Assembly (NCBI RefSeq): GCF_020423045.1
Contig: NZ_CP081943.1
Location: 6,014,001 to 6,078,000, forward strand
Source: Pseudomonas sp. MM213
GTDB lineage: Bacteria > Pseudomonadota > Gammaproteobacteria > Pseudomonadales > Pseudomonadaceae
Length of the DNA: 64,000 nt
Direction: 5' to 3'
Shown piece by piece: positions 8,470-15,448 of the stretch. A program made the translations under genes and the position numbers. The notes beneath the pieces are model-generated. The model saw only the letters and a program-made list of their open reading frames with translations, had not been told where the DNA came from and ran no database searches. Position 1 is the first letter of the stretch, and every line of letters begins with the position of its first letter.

Positions 8470-9417
8470 TTAATTGTCAGGTTTTTGCTCGCTAAAGGTT
8501 ATGCGCCTTACAATGTATAGAGGGCGCTTCTTGCTTTCATCGAAGGTCTTGCCAAGATAGATTCCGAGAATTCCAAGAATAGCGATGATTATTCCGCCGA
8601 TAAAATACAGTGAAACAAACAAGCTGTTCCAGCCAGGAATAGATGAGCCATATATCAGCGCGTGGCTAAGAATATACGTTCCATAGCAAAAGGAGAAAAA
8701 TGCCATCAAAAAGCCAAAACGTGTAGCCAATCGCAGTGGTTTGTCAGAGTGGGCGATGATGGTTTCAGACGCCAACTTCCAAAGCTTTGCGATAGTGTAA
8801 GTCGACTTACCCTCAAAGCGTTCAGCATGCTCTACATCTATGCTGGCAGTGGGAAAACCAATCCATTGCACTAGCCCGCCAAAGAATCGTAGTTGTTCTC
8901 CCATGCGGCGAAAGTTCTCCACCACCTTGCGTGACATGATGCGAAAATTACCGGTCTCTCCATCGTATTCAGTGTCGGTCAAATAGCTAAATACTTTGTA
9001 AAAGAACCAAGAGGAAATACGTTTCAGTGGTGGATCGCATCGTTCGCCGCGCCTGGCCAAGACGATGTCATAGCCTTCTTGTGCTTTGGCGTACAGGCGC
9101 GGAATTTCCTCAGGACGATCCTGTAGGTCGCAATCCATCACGACTACCCAATCTCCCTGACAAATATCCAGCCCTGCGGTGATGCCATAGTGCTGACCGA
9201 AGTTGCGGCTGAATTGCATGCCCCGCACTCGCGGATCTGCTGCTGCCAGCCGCTCGATCACATCCCAGGAAGTATCACCACCGCAGTCTTCGACCAGCAC
9301 AATTTCAAAGTTTTCCGATATCGTTTCAAGTGCAGCCTTCAAACGCAGATAAAGTTCATCAAGGCAGCTTTCGGCCTTGTACACAGGGATAACGACGGAA
9401 ATCTGCGGGGATGTCAT
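8470..9417 (-). CDS. GT2 polyprenyl-phosphate glycosyltransferase (GtrB-like)
   Basis: 315 residues. The N-terminal GT-A domain begins ISVVIPVYKAE, contains VVMDCDLQDRPEEIP (the metal/nucleotide-binding DxD region) and RISSWFFYKVFSYLTD. Two C-terminal membrane segments (LMAFFSFCYGTYILSHALIY and SLYFIGGIIIAILGILGIYL) anchor it in the inner membrane. Such enzymes load a sugar onto undecaprenyl phosphate for flipping by GtrA. It is the first gene of the minus-strand cassette. The ATG at 9417 (MTSPQISVV) is preferred over an in-frame upstream start at 9462, which adds residues not found in the family. Confidence 0.88.
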   Translation of the reverse strand: MTSPQISVVIPVYKAESCLDELYLRLKAALETISENFEIVLVEDCGGDTSWDVIERLAAADPRVRGMQFSRNFGQHYGITAGLDICQGDWVVVMDCDLQDRPEEIPRLYAKAQEGYDIVLARRGERCDPPLKRISSWFFYKVFSYLTDTEYDGETGNFRIMSRKVVENFRRMGEQLRFFGGLVQWIGFPTASIDVEHAERFEGKSTYTIAKLWKLASETIIAHSDKPLRLATRFGFLMAFFSFCYGTYILSHALIYGSSIPGWNSLFVSLYFIGGIIIAILGILGIYLGKTFDESKKRPLYIVRRITFSEQKPDN

Positions 9418-9934
9418 GCGTTTACGTTCCAAATAATGTGCGCAACGATAACGCACGTCCATTGCGGGCTTTGTTTCGGTCGCGGCTGTGACAGAAGCGA
9501 CGCGTGTACTGTATGAGGATCAACTCACCCAGGAGGGCGAAGTGGCCATTCCATCGAATGTCGTCTGGCCGATGGGGGCGACTACTTTGCATTTTTTAAT
9601 TTTTTGTCGAATTCAGCGGATTGCACGATTGCCTTCACGTGGGCTGCGCTGGAAAGCTGGTGATTTTACGGGTAACAGGTGGGCTCTGTCATCTGGCAGC
9701 CTCCGTTTAGCCGGTCAGTTTTCTCCTGTTTGACGAACTGTCTGACTGATGCCGAACGTGTTGCAATTGCGGGCTGTAATGGAGCAGTGAAACCAGGTAC
9801 CTATTTTTGGAGTGAATGCTCGCCAGATCTACGTGCCAAATGGCCATACAGTGCCGTTCCTGTTAATGAGGTTTGAGGACGGTGAGCAACTGAGGCTTCT
9901 CTACTGATTGTGCTCGATCTATGCAATGTATTAT
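9418..9934. other. Intergenic region between glycan cassette and tailocin repressor
   Basis: About 517 bases between divergent genes, which should hold the promoters of the glycosyltransferase (minus) and the repressor (plus). An AT-rich stretch (about 9585-9610) is visible. An open frame at 9488-9733 has no recognisable family or convincing ribosome-binding site, and I do not call it a gene. Confidence 0.5.
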
Positions 9935-9950
9935 GCAAATACGCATTTGC
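9935..9950. promoter_or_regulatory. Putative repressor operator (autoregulation)
   Basis: A perfect inverted repeat, GCAAAT-ACGC-ATTTGC, 24 bases before the repressor ATG. Related half-sites (ATGCAA, TTATGCAAA, ACGCAA) occur at 9921-9926 and 9981-9995. The same ATGCA core is repeated in the array at 10824-10872, so both probably bind the repressor. Confidence 0.65.
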
Positions 9951-9973
9951 TTCCCAAAAAAAGATCAAGCACT

Positions 9974-10717
9974 ATGCGCGTTATGCAAAAACGCAATGTT
10001 TCTTCCGTCTTAAGAGCGCTGCTCGATCAGCACGGGATCTCCCCCACGGAGCTTCACCGTCGCACCGGCGTGCCTCAATCCACTCTCTCGCGGATCCTCA
10101 GCGGGAAGATTGTCGATCCTTCGGATAAGCACATTTCGAAGATCGCCGAGTACTTCGCCGTGAGCACCGATCAGTTGCGTGGCCGCGCGGATGTCGCGCC
10201 TGCCGTCAATTCCGGTCGCGATGAATTGCATTCCGAACTCAAGGACATAAGCCTGTGGGACGACGATACGCCTGTCGATGACGACGAGGTGTCGGTCCCC
10301 TTTCTTCGCGAGGTTGAATTGGCTGCTGGATCAGGAAGATTCGTCATCGAAGAAAGCGAGCGCTCTAGCTTGCGCTTCGGCAAGCGCAGTTTGCGCCACA
10401 ATGGTGTGCAGTTCGACCAGGCCAAATGCGTGACGGTGCGTGGTAACAGCATGCTGCCGGTACTGCGTGACGGCGCCACCGTGGGGGTCAATGCCGGCAA
10501 GTGCGGGATCGGCGATATCGTCGATGGCGACCTTTATGCGATCAACCACAACGGTCAGCTGCGGGTTAAACAGCTTTATCGCTTGCCTACGGGGATTCGC
10601 CTGCGCAGCTTCAATCGCGATGAACATCCGGACGAGGACTACACCTTCCAGGAGATCCAGGAAGAGCAGATTGTCATCCTCGGCCACGTCTTCTGGTGGG
10701 GCATGTACGCCCGCTAA
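9974..10717 (+). CDS. Tailocin repressor, HTH-XRE plus S24 peptidase (PrtR/CI-like)
   Basis: 247 residues. The N-terminal helix-turn-helix (LLDQHGISPTELHRRTGVPQ) is followed by a LexA-like S24 domain with the cleavage site Ala-Gly in ELAAGSGRF, the catalytic serine in VRGNSMLPVLRDG and the catalytic lysine in QLRVKQL. Proteins of this type repress phage or pyocin genes and cleave themselves when RecA filaments form after DNA damage. The ATG at 9974 is chosen; the ATG at 9983 is an alternative, and the 22-codon upstream extension overlaps the putative operator. It lies directly upstream of the tailocin genes, in the same direction, with its own terminator. Confidence 0.92.
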   Translation: MRVMQKRNVSSVLRALLDQHGISPTELHRRTGVPQSTLSRILSGKIVDPSDKHISKIAEYFAVSTDQLRGRADVAPAVNSGRDELHSELKDISLWDDDTPVDDDEVSVPFLREVELAAGSGRFVIEESERSSLRFGKRSLRHNGVQFDQAKCVTVRGNSMLPVLRDGATVGVNAGKCGIGDIVDGDLYAINHNGQLRVKQLYRLPTGIRLRSFNRDEHPDEDYTFQEIQEEQIVILGHVFWWGMYAR

Positions 10718-10734
10718 CCTCGTCGCTGTCAGAT

Positions 10735-10762
10735 AAAACCCGCCATCGTGCGGGTTTTTTTT
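10735..10762 (+). terminator. Terminator after tailocin repressor
   Basis: An AACCCGC/GCGGGTT hairpin followed by eight T, 18 bases after the repressor stop codon. Confidence 0.9.
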
Positions 10763-10823
10763 CGCCTGCTGAAAACCGCCAACGCCTTTGTCTGCGGGGC
10801 TTTCATGCGTCAGTGCATTAGCA

Positions 10824-10875
10824 ATGCATAAATAAATGCATTTATGCATTGACTGTATATGCATCCATGCATATT
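10824..10875 (+). promoter_or_regulatory. Tailocin promoter with ATGCAT operator array
   Basis: Five exact ATGCAT hexamers at 10824, 10836, 10844, 10859 and 10867 surround a possible sigma-70 promoter: TTGACT at 10849-10854 and ATATTC at 10871-10876, 16 bases apart. Repressor bound to the array would occlude this promoter. It is upstream of the com-like gene and the whole structural cluster. Promoter position is inferred. Confidence 0.65.
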
Positions 10876-10879
10876 CTTT

Positions 10880-11137
10880 GTCTCAAGCCGCTCAACAAAG
10901 CAGCTCGAAACGAAGTTCTTTAGTTCCACGACAAAGGCAGCGATGAACCGGCCTCAACGGTTCAGAGGGTTGGCAACTGACCCGGGTGTGCAGCGTAAAG
11001 CACCGAAAGCAGTTATCCGGCGGGCAGGGACCGCGGTCGGAAAAACAATCTGAATGGACCCGTACCGCGCCAGTAGCGCCGAAAGGTCAACGCGAAGGAC
11101 CGCATTACTGAAAAGCCCGGCAAGCGCCGGGCTTTTT
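10880..11137 (+). ncRNA. Candidate structured leader / small RNA of the tailocin locus
   Basis: About 250 transcribed bases without a convincing gene lie between the operator-controlled promoter and a strong terminator. Short complementary segments are visible (for example AACCGGCCTCAACGGTT). A 64-codon frame (10859-11053) overlaps the promoter and has no family resemblance. The region could be a small RNA or an antitermination leader; I cannot decide between these from sequence. Confidence 0.4.
11111..11137 (+). terminator. Intrinsic terminator ahead of the tailocin genes
   Basis: A perfect AGCCCGGC/GCCGGGCT stem with a 4-base loop and five T. It lies downstream of the tailocin promoter but upstream of the first gene, so it should reduce or gate read-through. 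Confidence 0.85.
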
Positions 11138-11211
11138 GGAATGCCTACCTCGTACGAGGTCGATCAACCTCATCCACAGAAAGGATTCGGCACAAGCCAG
11201 GAGGCGTCGTG

Positions 11212-11394
11212 ATGTTGAAAGATTGCAGGTGTGGGCAGTGCAAAAGACTGCTCGCCCGGGTGGGTGAGTTCACCGAGCTCCAGATCAAATGCTCCCGCTG
11301 CGGAACATTGAATCACGTGAAGGCCGCGAGCCTTGAGCGATCGCCATTGAGCGACAAAGAAGCGACGCATGCCGCAACTTCCCAATTGGCATAG
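11212..11394 (+). CDS. Com-like zinc-finger regulator
   Basis: 60 residues resembling phage Mu Com, an mRNA-binding zinc-finger translational activator. Two CxxC pairs, CGQC and CSRC, are spaced as in Com, followed by GTLNHVKAASLE. The ATG at 11212 is chosen because AGGAGG (11199-11204) lies 7 bases upstream; a GTG immediately before it is less well spaced. Homologues are common at the head of fluorescent-pseudomonad tailocin clusters. Mu Com activates mom, but no mom-like gene is visible here, so its target is unknown. Confidence 0.8.
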   Translation: MLKDCRCGQCKRLLARVGEFTELQIKCSRCGTLNHVKAASLERSPLSDKEATHAATSQLA

Positions 11395-11425
11395 AGCTGT
11401 TGGGTTAATCGTTCAGGAGAAACAT

Positions 11426-11688
11426 ATGCAACGTTTTACAGGTGTAGCCCAATCGTTCATGAATGCGTGCGAAGCGATCGCACCCGTTGCTGGTGGGAGA
11501 TGGAGGATCTGGTCAAGAAAACCTTCAATCGTCCAGCGCAGGCAGAGGAGATGTTCCAATTCAAATTGTTGATGGACGGAGGTTATTTCTCCAACGAAGG
11601 CGTTGGCCCGAAGGGCACGCCACTTTATCAACTGACGTGGAAGGGTTATGCGTTGCTGCAGGCTATGCGCCGTAACGAAAACGTTTGA
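11426..11688 (+). pseudogene. Small conserved tailocin-cluster protein, apparent frameshift
   Basis: A good ribosome-binding site (AGGAGA, 11415-11420) precedes an ATG at 11426 encoding MQRFTGVAQSFMNACEAI. Just after this (near 11482) the plausible continuation moves into the -1 frame: TRCWWEMEDLVKKTF… to the TGA at 11686-11688. The joined protein (about 87 residues) is coherent, and its end (LLMDGGYFS…YQLTWKGYALLQAMR) loosely resembles DUF2513 proteins. Neither frame alone gives a good start plus a good body. No slippery heptamer is visible, so a one-base deletion or assembly error is more likely than programmed frameshifting. Alternatively only the 73-codon GTG-started frame from 11467 is used. 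Confidence 0.5.
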
Positions 11689-11905
11689 TAGCGGGTATGC
11701 GATGGGGGCAACTCACCGGCATTGCCTGAGTTCTGCGCCCGGTAACGTGGTTGAAGGGCAGGCTTGTCGATGGGCAGGCCTGCTATCCGAAGCAAAATCA
11801 GGACGATGGTCTTCGACAGGTAGCGTGGAAAGACACGCGCCCCCTATTTATGGCCTCGTATTCGCGGGGCCTTTTCGTTACGCAATTCACCCCAGGAGGC
11901 GTGAC

Positions 11906-12253
11906 ATGACAAACGAGCAACAAGCGTTGCTGGACATGCCGATCTGGCTAGTCATCGTGCTCGCCCTGGTGGGCGGGGTAACCGGCGAAATGTGGCGTGC
12001 CGACAAGGAGGGCGCTCGCGGCTGGTCATTGCTGCGGCGTCTGGCCTTGCGTTCCGGGGCCTGCATGATTTGCGGGGTGTCGGCCATCATGCTGCTGTAC
12101 GCCGCCGGCCTGTCGATCTGGGCTGCCGGCGCGTTTGGCTGCCTCACGGCGATGGCCGGCGCCGATGTCGCCATTGGCCTTTATGAGCGCTGGGCGGCCA
12201 AGCGGATCGGCGTGTGTGAAGTGCCGCCGCGTGATTCCCGCCCGGATCAATAA
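11906..12253 (+). CDS. Phage-type holin
   Basis: 115 residues with membrane segments at about residues 10-28 (MPIWLVIVLALVGGVTGEM) and in the middle (SGACMICGVSAIMLLYAAGL, SIWAAGAFGCLTAMAGADVA). Pseudomonas holins of this type form inner-membrane holes that release the endolysin, here needed to free tailocins. AGGAGG lies 7 bases before the ATG at 11906. A longer frame from 11648 is not used because that part has no family resemblance. It is the first gene of the structural/lysis set, while the endolysin and spanins lie at the far end (23.6-24.7 kb). Confidence 0.82.
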   Translation: MTNEQQALLDMPIWLVIVLALVGGVTGEMWRADKEGARGWSLLRRLALRSGACMICGVSAIMLLYAAGLSIWAAGAFGCLTAMAGADVAIGLYERWAAKRIGVCEVPPRDSRPDQ

Positions 12254-12341
12254 AGCCAGGTCCCTTTGCCGTTCTGGCATCCCCGGTCCGCTGCATGAAC
12301 CCACGCAGCCGGACGCCTCGAAATTTGAATGGAAGCCACTT

Positions 12342-12866
12342 ATGTCCCTCGACATCGATAAGCCGTCGCGTCTGTTTTTTGCCATTGCCGACGCGCTGCG
12401 TGCGGTTGGCCCGGGTTTGAAGGTCGGAGGCCGTCAGGACTTCGACGGCACGTTCGATCAGGCGTGGGTCCTGATCGCCATCGAACGCAATGCAGCCGGC
12501 GACCGCGCCCATGACGGGCGCATCGCCCATGTTTTGTCGATCTCGCTGCAAATCATTGTGCCGCCGACGCTGAGTAATCCGGGATTGGCCGCAGGCGATC
12601 TGGCGAGCGTACTCAAGGGATTGGCCACGGATAACCGCTGGGGCCTGCCGGGTAGTCAATGTGACCTGCCCATGAATATCGATGCCTTGCCGTCGACGCT
12701 CATCAGCGGTTCGCAGGAGTACCTCGCCTGGACCCTCTCCTTTACCCAGACGATTTACCTCGGCGCATTGCTGCTGGAGGACCCGCTGGGCATCCCGAAA
12801 TTCGCCAAAACCTGGGAAGTCTCGAACATCGACGACCCGGACCAATACACCGCACTTGAGGGCTGA
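12342..12866 (+). CDS. Tailocin tail protein of unknown role upstream of gpV
   Basis: 174 residues beginning MSLDIDKPSRLFFAIADAL. It is soluble with no membrane segments. It lies immediately before the baseplate genes and four bases from gpV, where P2-like tailocins often carry an uncharacterised tail protein. The C-terminal half (LISGSQEYLAWTLSFTQTIY) resembles small phage tail proteins that adapt or terminate the tail, but I cannot assign a named family. The ATG at 12342 is chosen because the upstream extension overlaps the holin gene in another frame. Confidence 0.7.
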   Translation: MSLDIDKPSRLFFAIADALRAVGPGLKVGGRQDFDGTFDQAWVLIAIERNAAGDRAHDGRIAHVLSISLQIIVPPTLSNPGLAAGDLASVLKGLATDNRWGLPGSQCDLPMNIDALPSTLISGSQEYLAWTLSFTQTIYLGALLLEDPLGIPKFAKTWEVSNIDDPDQYTALEG

Positions 12867-12869
12867 GCC

Positions 12870-13481
12870 ATGTTCGATGCGCTTTTACGTCAGCAGCTCG
12901 GCCCGATCATTGAGCGGCTGGCCGAGATGGAGGCCGAACTTGAAGACGTGCACCGGCGCAGCGACAGCCTGTGTCGTATCGGCGTGTGCCAGGAAGTCGA
13001 TGCGGCCAGCAATACCTGCCGCGTCAGCCACTCAGGATTGCTGACGCCGGCCATCCGTTTTTTCAACCCCAGCGCCGGGGCGCAAAGCGAGTCGCGGATC
13101 CCCTCGGTCGGCGAGCAATGCCTGTTGCTGAACCATGGCGGCGGCGAGGGCGGCGCTCAATCCGTGGCGTTGTTCGGGCTTAACGGTAATCGGTTTCCAC
13201 CCGCCTCGACCCAGGCTTCGCTGACGCGTCGCCTCTATCTGGACGGTACGGAAAGCGGTTACGACGACGCCCTCCATGCCTTGCACTGGAAGAACGGCCC
13301 GGCGGCGTTCAATGGCTCTCGCGAAGCGCTCGAGTTGAATCTCGGCCCGGCGAGGCTTGCGATCACGCCTGAGGCCATCGAACTGCAACTGGGCGCGGTC
13401 GGCTTGCGACTCGACGCTTCCGGTGTGCACCTGAGCGGCCCGGTGGTGGATCACCAGGGACGCGTCATCAGTACCGCATAA
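12870..13481 (+). CDS. Baseplate assembly protein V (P2 gpV-like spike)
   Basis: 203 residues. gpV forms the trimeric central spike of the baseplate that punctures the target outer membrane. An N-terminal helical segment (RQQLGPIIERLAEMEAELED) is followed by an OB-fold region (GVCQEVDAASNTCRV, VGEQCLLLNHGG) and a beta-rich C-terminus. It is shorter at the tip than some homologues. It begins the run V-W-J-I-H in the canonical P2 order. Confidence 0.88.
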   Translation: MFDALLRQQLGPIIERLAEMEAELEDVHRRSDSLCRIGVCQEVDAASNTCRVSHSGLLTPAIRFFNPSAGAQSESRIPSVGEQCLLLNHGGGEGGAQSVALFGLNGNRFPPASTQASLTRRLYLDGTESGYDDALHALHWKNGPAAFNGSREALELNLGPARLAITPEAIELQLGAVGLRLDASGVHLSGPVVDHQGRVISTA

Positions 13482-13491
13482 AGAGTTTCCC

Positions 13492-13824
13492 ATGATCGGA
13501 ATCGAAAGAAACACCGGGGCGGCGGTCGATGACTGGCCGCAGTTTGTACAGCGCGCAACCCGAGCGCTGACCACGCCGTTGGGTACCCGGCAGAAGCGTC
13601 CTTTGTATGGCTCGCTGATCCCGGAACTGCTGGGCCGCAACCTCGGGGACGACTTGCTGATGCTTGCCCAGAGCCACGCGGCGCAGGCGTTCTACAACCC
13701 GCAGAACGGCATCGATGATTTCCAGCCGCAGGTCATTGTGGCCAGCCGGCAAGGCGCCGGGTTGGTCCTGCGATTCGCCGGCACCTGGCAAAACCGCAAA
13801 CAGACTTTCGAGGTGGTGACATGA
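13492..13824 (+). CDS. Baseplate wedge protein W (gp25-like)
   Basis: 110 residues of the GPW/gp25 family, a baseplate wedge component that initiates sheath assembly. Typical features are the N-terminal IGIERNTG and the middle PLGTRQKRPLYGS, where homologues carry the conserved P-x-G-x-R-x…G segment. The stop overlaps the gpJ start (ATGA), indicating coupled translation. Confidence 0.9.
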   Translation: MIGIERNTGAAVDDWPQFVQRATRALTTPLGTRQKRPLYGSLIPELLGRNLGDDLLMLAQSHAAQAFYNPQNGIDDFQPQVIVASRQGAGLVLRFAGTWQNRKQTFEVVT

Positions 13825-14816
13825 GCATGTTGATACCCGGCCAGAACCAGTTGGCCGAACCTTCGATCGTCACCGTCGAAGCGTTCGAGGATTTGCTCGC
13901 CGAGTTCAAGACGTTTGTCGTCGAGTACGTTGGCGCCCGCGCTCCCGAGTCGGCGGCAAAGATCAAGGTCAGCCTCGAAAACGAAAGCGAGTTGCTGACC
14001 CTGGCCCTCGAGGCCTTTTGTGTGCGCCTGCAAATCCACGAACGCAAATACAACGCCCGCATTAAGCAGATGCTGGCCTGGTGGGCGACTGGCAGCAACC
14101 TCGATGCCCGCCTTGCGGACATGGGGCTTGAGCGTCAGTTGCTGGACCCTGGCGACCCGGCGGCATTCCCGCCGATTGCGCCCGTGTACGAAAGCGACGA
14201 CGACGCCCGGTTGCGTTATTACCTGGCGCCACACGCACCGGCCGCCGGTTCACGCATGCAATATCGCCGCGAGGTCTTCACCCTCGGCGAGCGTCCTGTG
14301 GTGAAGGTGGACACTCATGCACCGGGCGAGGTGACGGTCACGTACACCTTCGATCCGGACGGCTACGCGGCGCAGGTCAAGGACGGCAATGGACGCCGCA
14401 CGGCGCCCGGTGAAGTGATGGTCACGGTGCTGGCTCGGGAGGGCGATGGCACTGCGTCCGATGACCTGCTCGACGGCGTGCGGCGGCACTTCGCCCGGCC
14501 CGACGTCCGACCGGAAACGGATCGGGTCACAGTGCAAAGCGCCCATATCAAAAACTACAAAATCCGCGTCGTCGCCCGAATCAACGCCGGCCCTGATTCG
14601 GGGCTGACCAAGGTTGCCGCGCAACAGCAACTGCAAGCGTATGCCCAGAGCTGTCATCGACTGGAAGGGCGGATCGATCCGAGCTGGATCGACTACACGC
14701 TGCATAGTGCCGGCGCGGTTCAACTGGACATTCTCGAACCGGTCGAGCCGATTGTGACGACGGCGTTTGAAGCGCCTTACTGCACCGGGGTCGAGGTCGA
14801 GGTGCTCACGCTATGA
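13821..14816 (+). CDS. Baseplate J-like protein
   Basis: 331 residues of the Baseplate_J family (P2 gpJ), a wedge protein linking the inner baseplate and the fibre-bearing periphery. Recognisable segments include LLTLALEAFCVRLQIHERKY and ESDDDARLRYYLAPHAPA in the N-terminal half, and repeated alpha/beta units thereafter. The start overlaps gpW and the stop overlaps gpI, both as ATGA. Confidence 0.92.
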   Translation: MSMLIPGQNQLAEPSIVTVEAFEDLLAEFKTFVVEYVGARAPESAAKIKVSLENESELLTLALEAFCVRLQIHERKYNARIKQMLAWWATGSNLDARLADMGLERQLLDPGDPAAFPPIAPVYESDDDARLRYYLAPHAPAAGSRMQYRREVFTLGERPVVKVDTHAPGEVTVTYTFDPDGYAAQVKDGNGRRTAPGEVMVTVLAREGDGTASDDLLDGVRRHFARPDVRPETDRVTVQSAHIKNYKIRVVARINAGPDSGLTKVAAQQQLQAYAQSCHRLEGRIDPSWIDYTLHSAGAVQLDILEPVEPIVTTAFEAPYCTGVEVEVLTL

Positions 14817-15448
14817 GTGACCAGAGGCCGCGCCCGAGCCTGTTGCCAGCCAACAGCTCACCGTTGGAAAAAGCCCTCGATATCGGCTTCGGTGCATTGC
14901 TTGACCGCATCGCGCCGCCGTTCCCCGAGCTGATGAACCCGACCTCGACGCCTCAGGTATTTCTGCCTTATCTCGCCGCGGATCGTGGTGTCAGCGAATG
15001 GAGCACCGAGGCCGCCGAGGCGGAAAAGCGTTTGACCGTTGAACTGGCCTGGCCCACCGCACGGCAGGCCGGGACACGCCAGGCCCTGGAAAACGCCGCG
15101 AAAGGATTGCGGCTAATGCCTGAGGTGCGTGCCTGGTACGAGCAGACACCGCCGGGCGCGCCTTACAGCTTTTCCGTCAGGGCATTTACCGAGCAACCCT
15201 ACAGCGAAGAAATCGACGCTCGTCTCGACCGGCGTCTGGCGGACGCCAAAAGCGAGCGCGACGTTCTGTCGGTGTCCGTCGGCTTGAGCGCATTCGGCAG
15301 TCACGTCATTGGCGCGGCGACGGTGTGCGGCGAACTCACCACGGTGTATCCGATTGTCATCGAAGGGCTTGAAGCCTCGGGGCAGGCCTTCATGGCCGCC
15401 GGGCTCTACGCCGTTGAAACATCCACTATTTATCCTCAGGGGTCCTAA
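14813..15448 (+). CDS. Tail protein I (P2 gpI-like)
   Basis: 211 residues of the phage tail protein I family, which joins the baseplate to the tail fibre. The family pattern LLPANSSPLEKALD…LPYLAADRGVSEWS is clear at the N-terminus. It overlaps gpJ by four bases, and its stop is immediately followed by the fibre gene start. Confidence 0.9.
   Translation: MSDQRPRPSLLPANSSPLEKALDIGFGALLDRIAPPFPELMNPTSTPQVFLPYLAADRGVSEWSTEAAEAEKRLTVELAWPTARQAGTRQALENAAKGLRLMPEVRAWYEQTPPGAPYSFSVRAFTEQPYSEEIDARLDRRLADAKSERDVLSVSVGLSAFGSHVIGAATVCGELTTVYPIVIEGLEASGQAFMAAGLYAVETSTIYPQGS

Noticed and set aside
9488..9733. An 81-codon gene between the glycan cassette and the repressor
   Set aside because: No family resemblance or convincing Shine-Dalgarno, and it lies in the expected promoter region.
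5186..9934. An insertion sequence carrying the glycan cassette
   Set aside because: No transposase, terminal inverted repeats or target duplications were seen at the cassette edges; transfer is suggested only by its AT-rich composition.
10824..10875. A LexA box at the tailocin promoter
   Set aside because: No CTGT-N8-ACAG-like match was found; the repeated motif is ATGCAT, fitting the cluster's own repressor.
11426..11688. Programmed frameshifting in the small gene after com
   Set aside because: No X-XXY-YYZ heptamer or stop-codon context is found at the junction near 11482, so mutation or sequence error is more likely.
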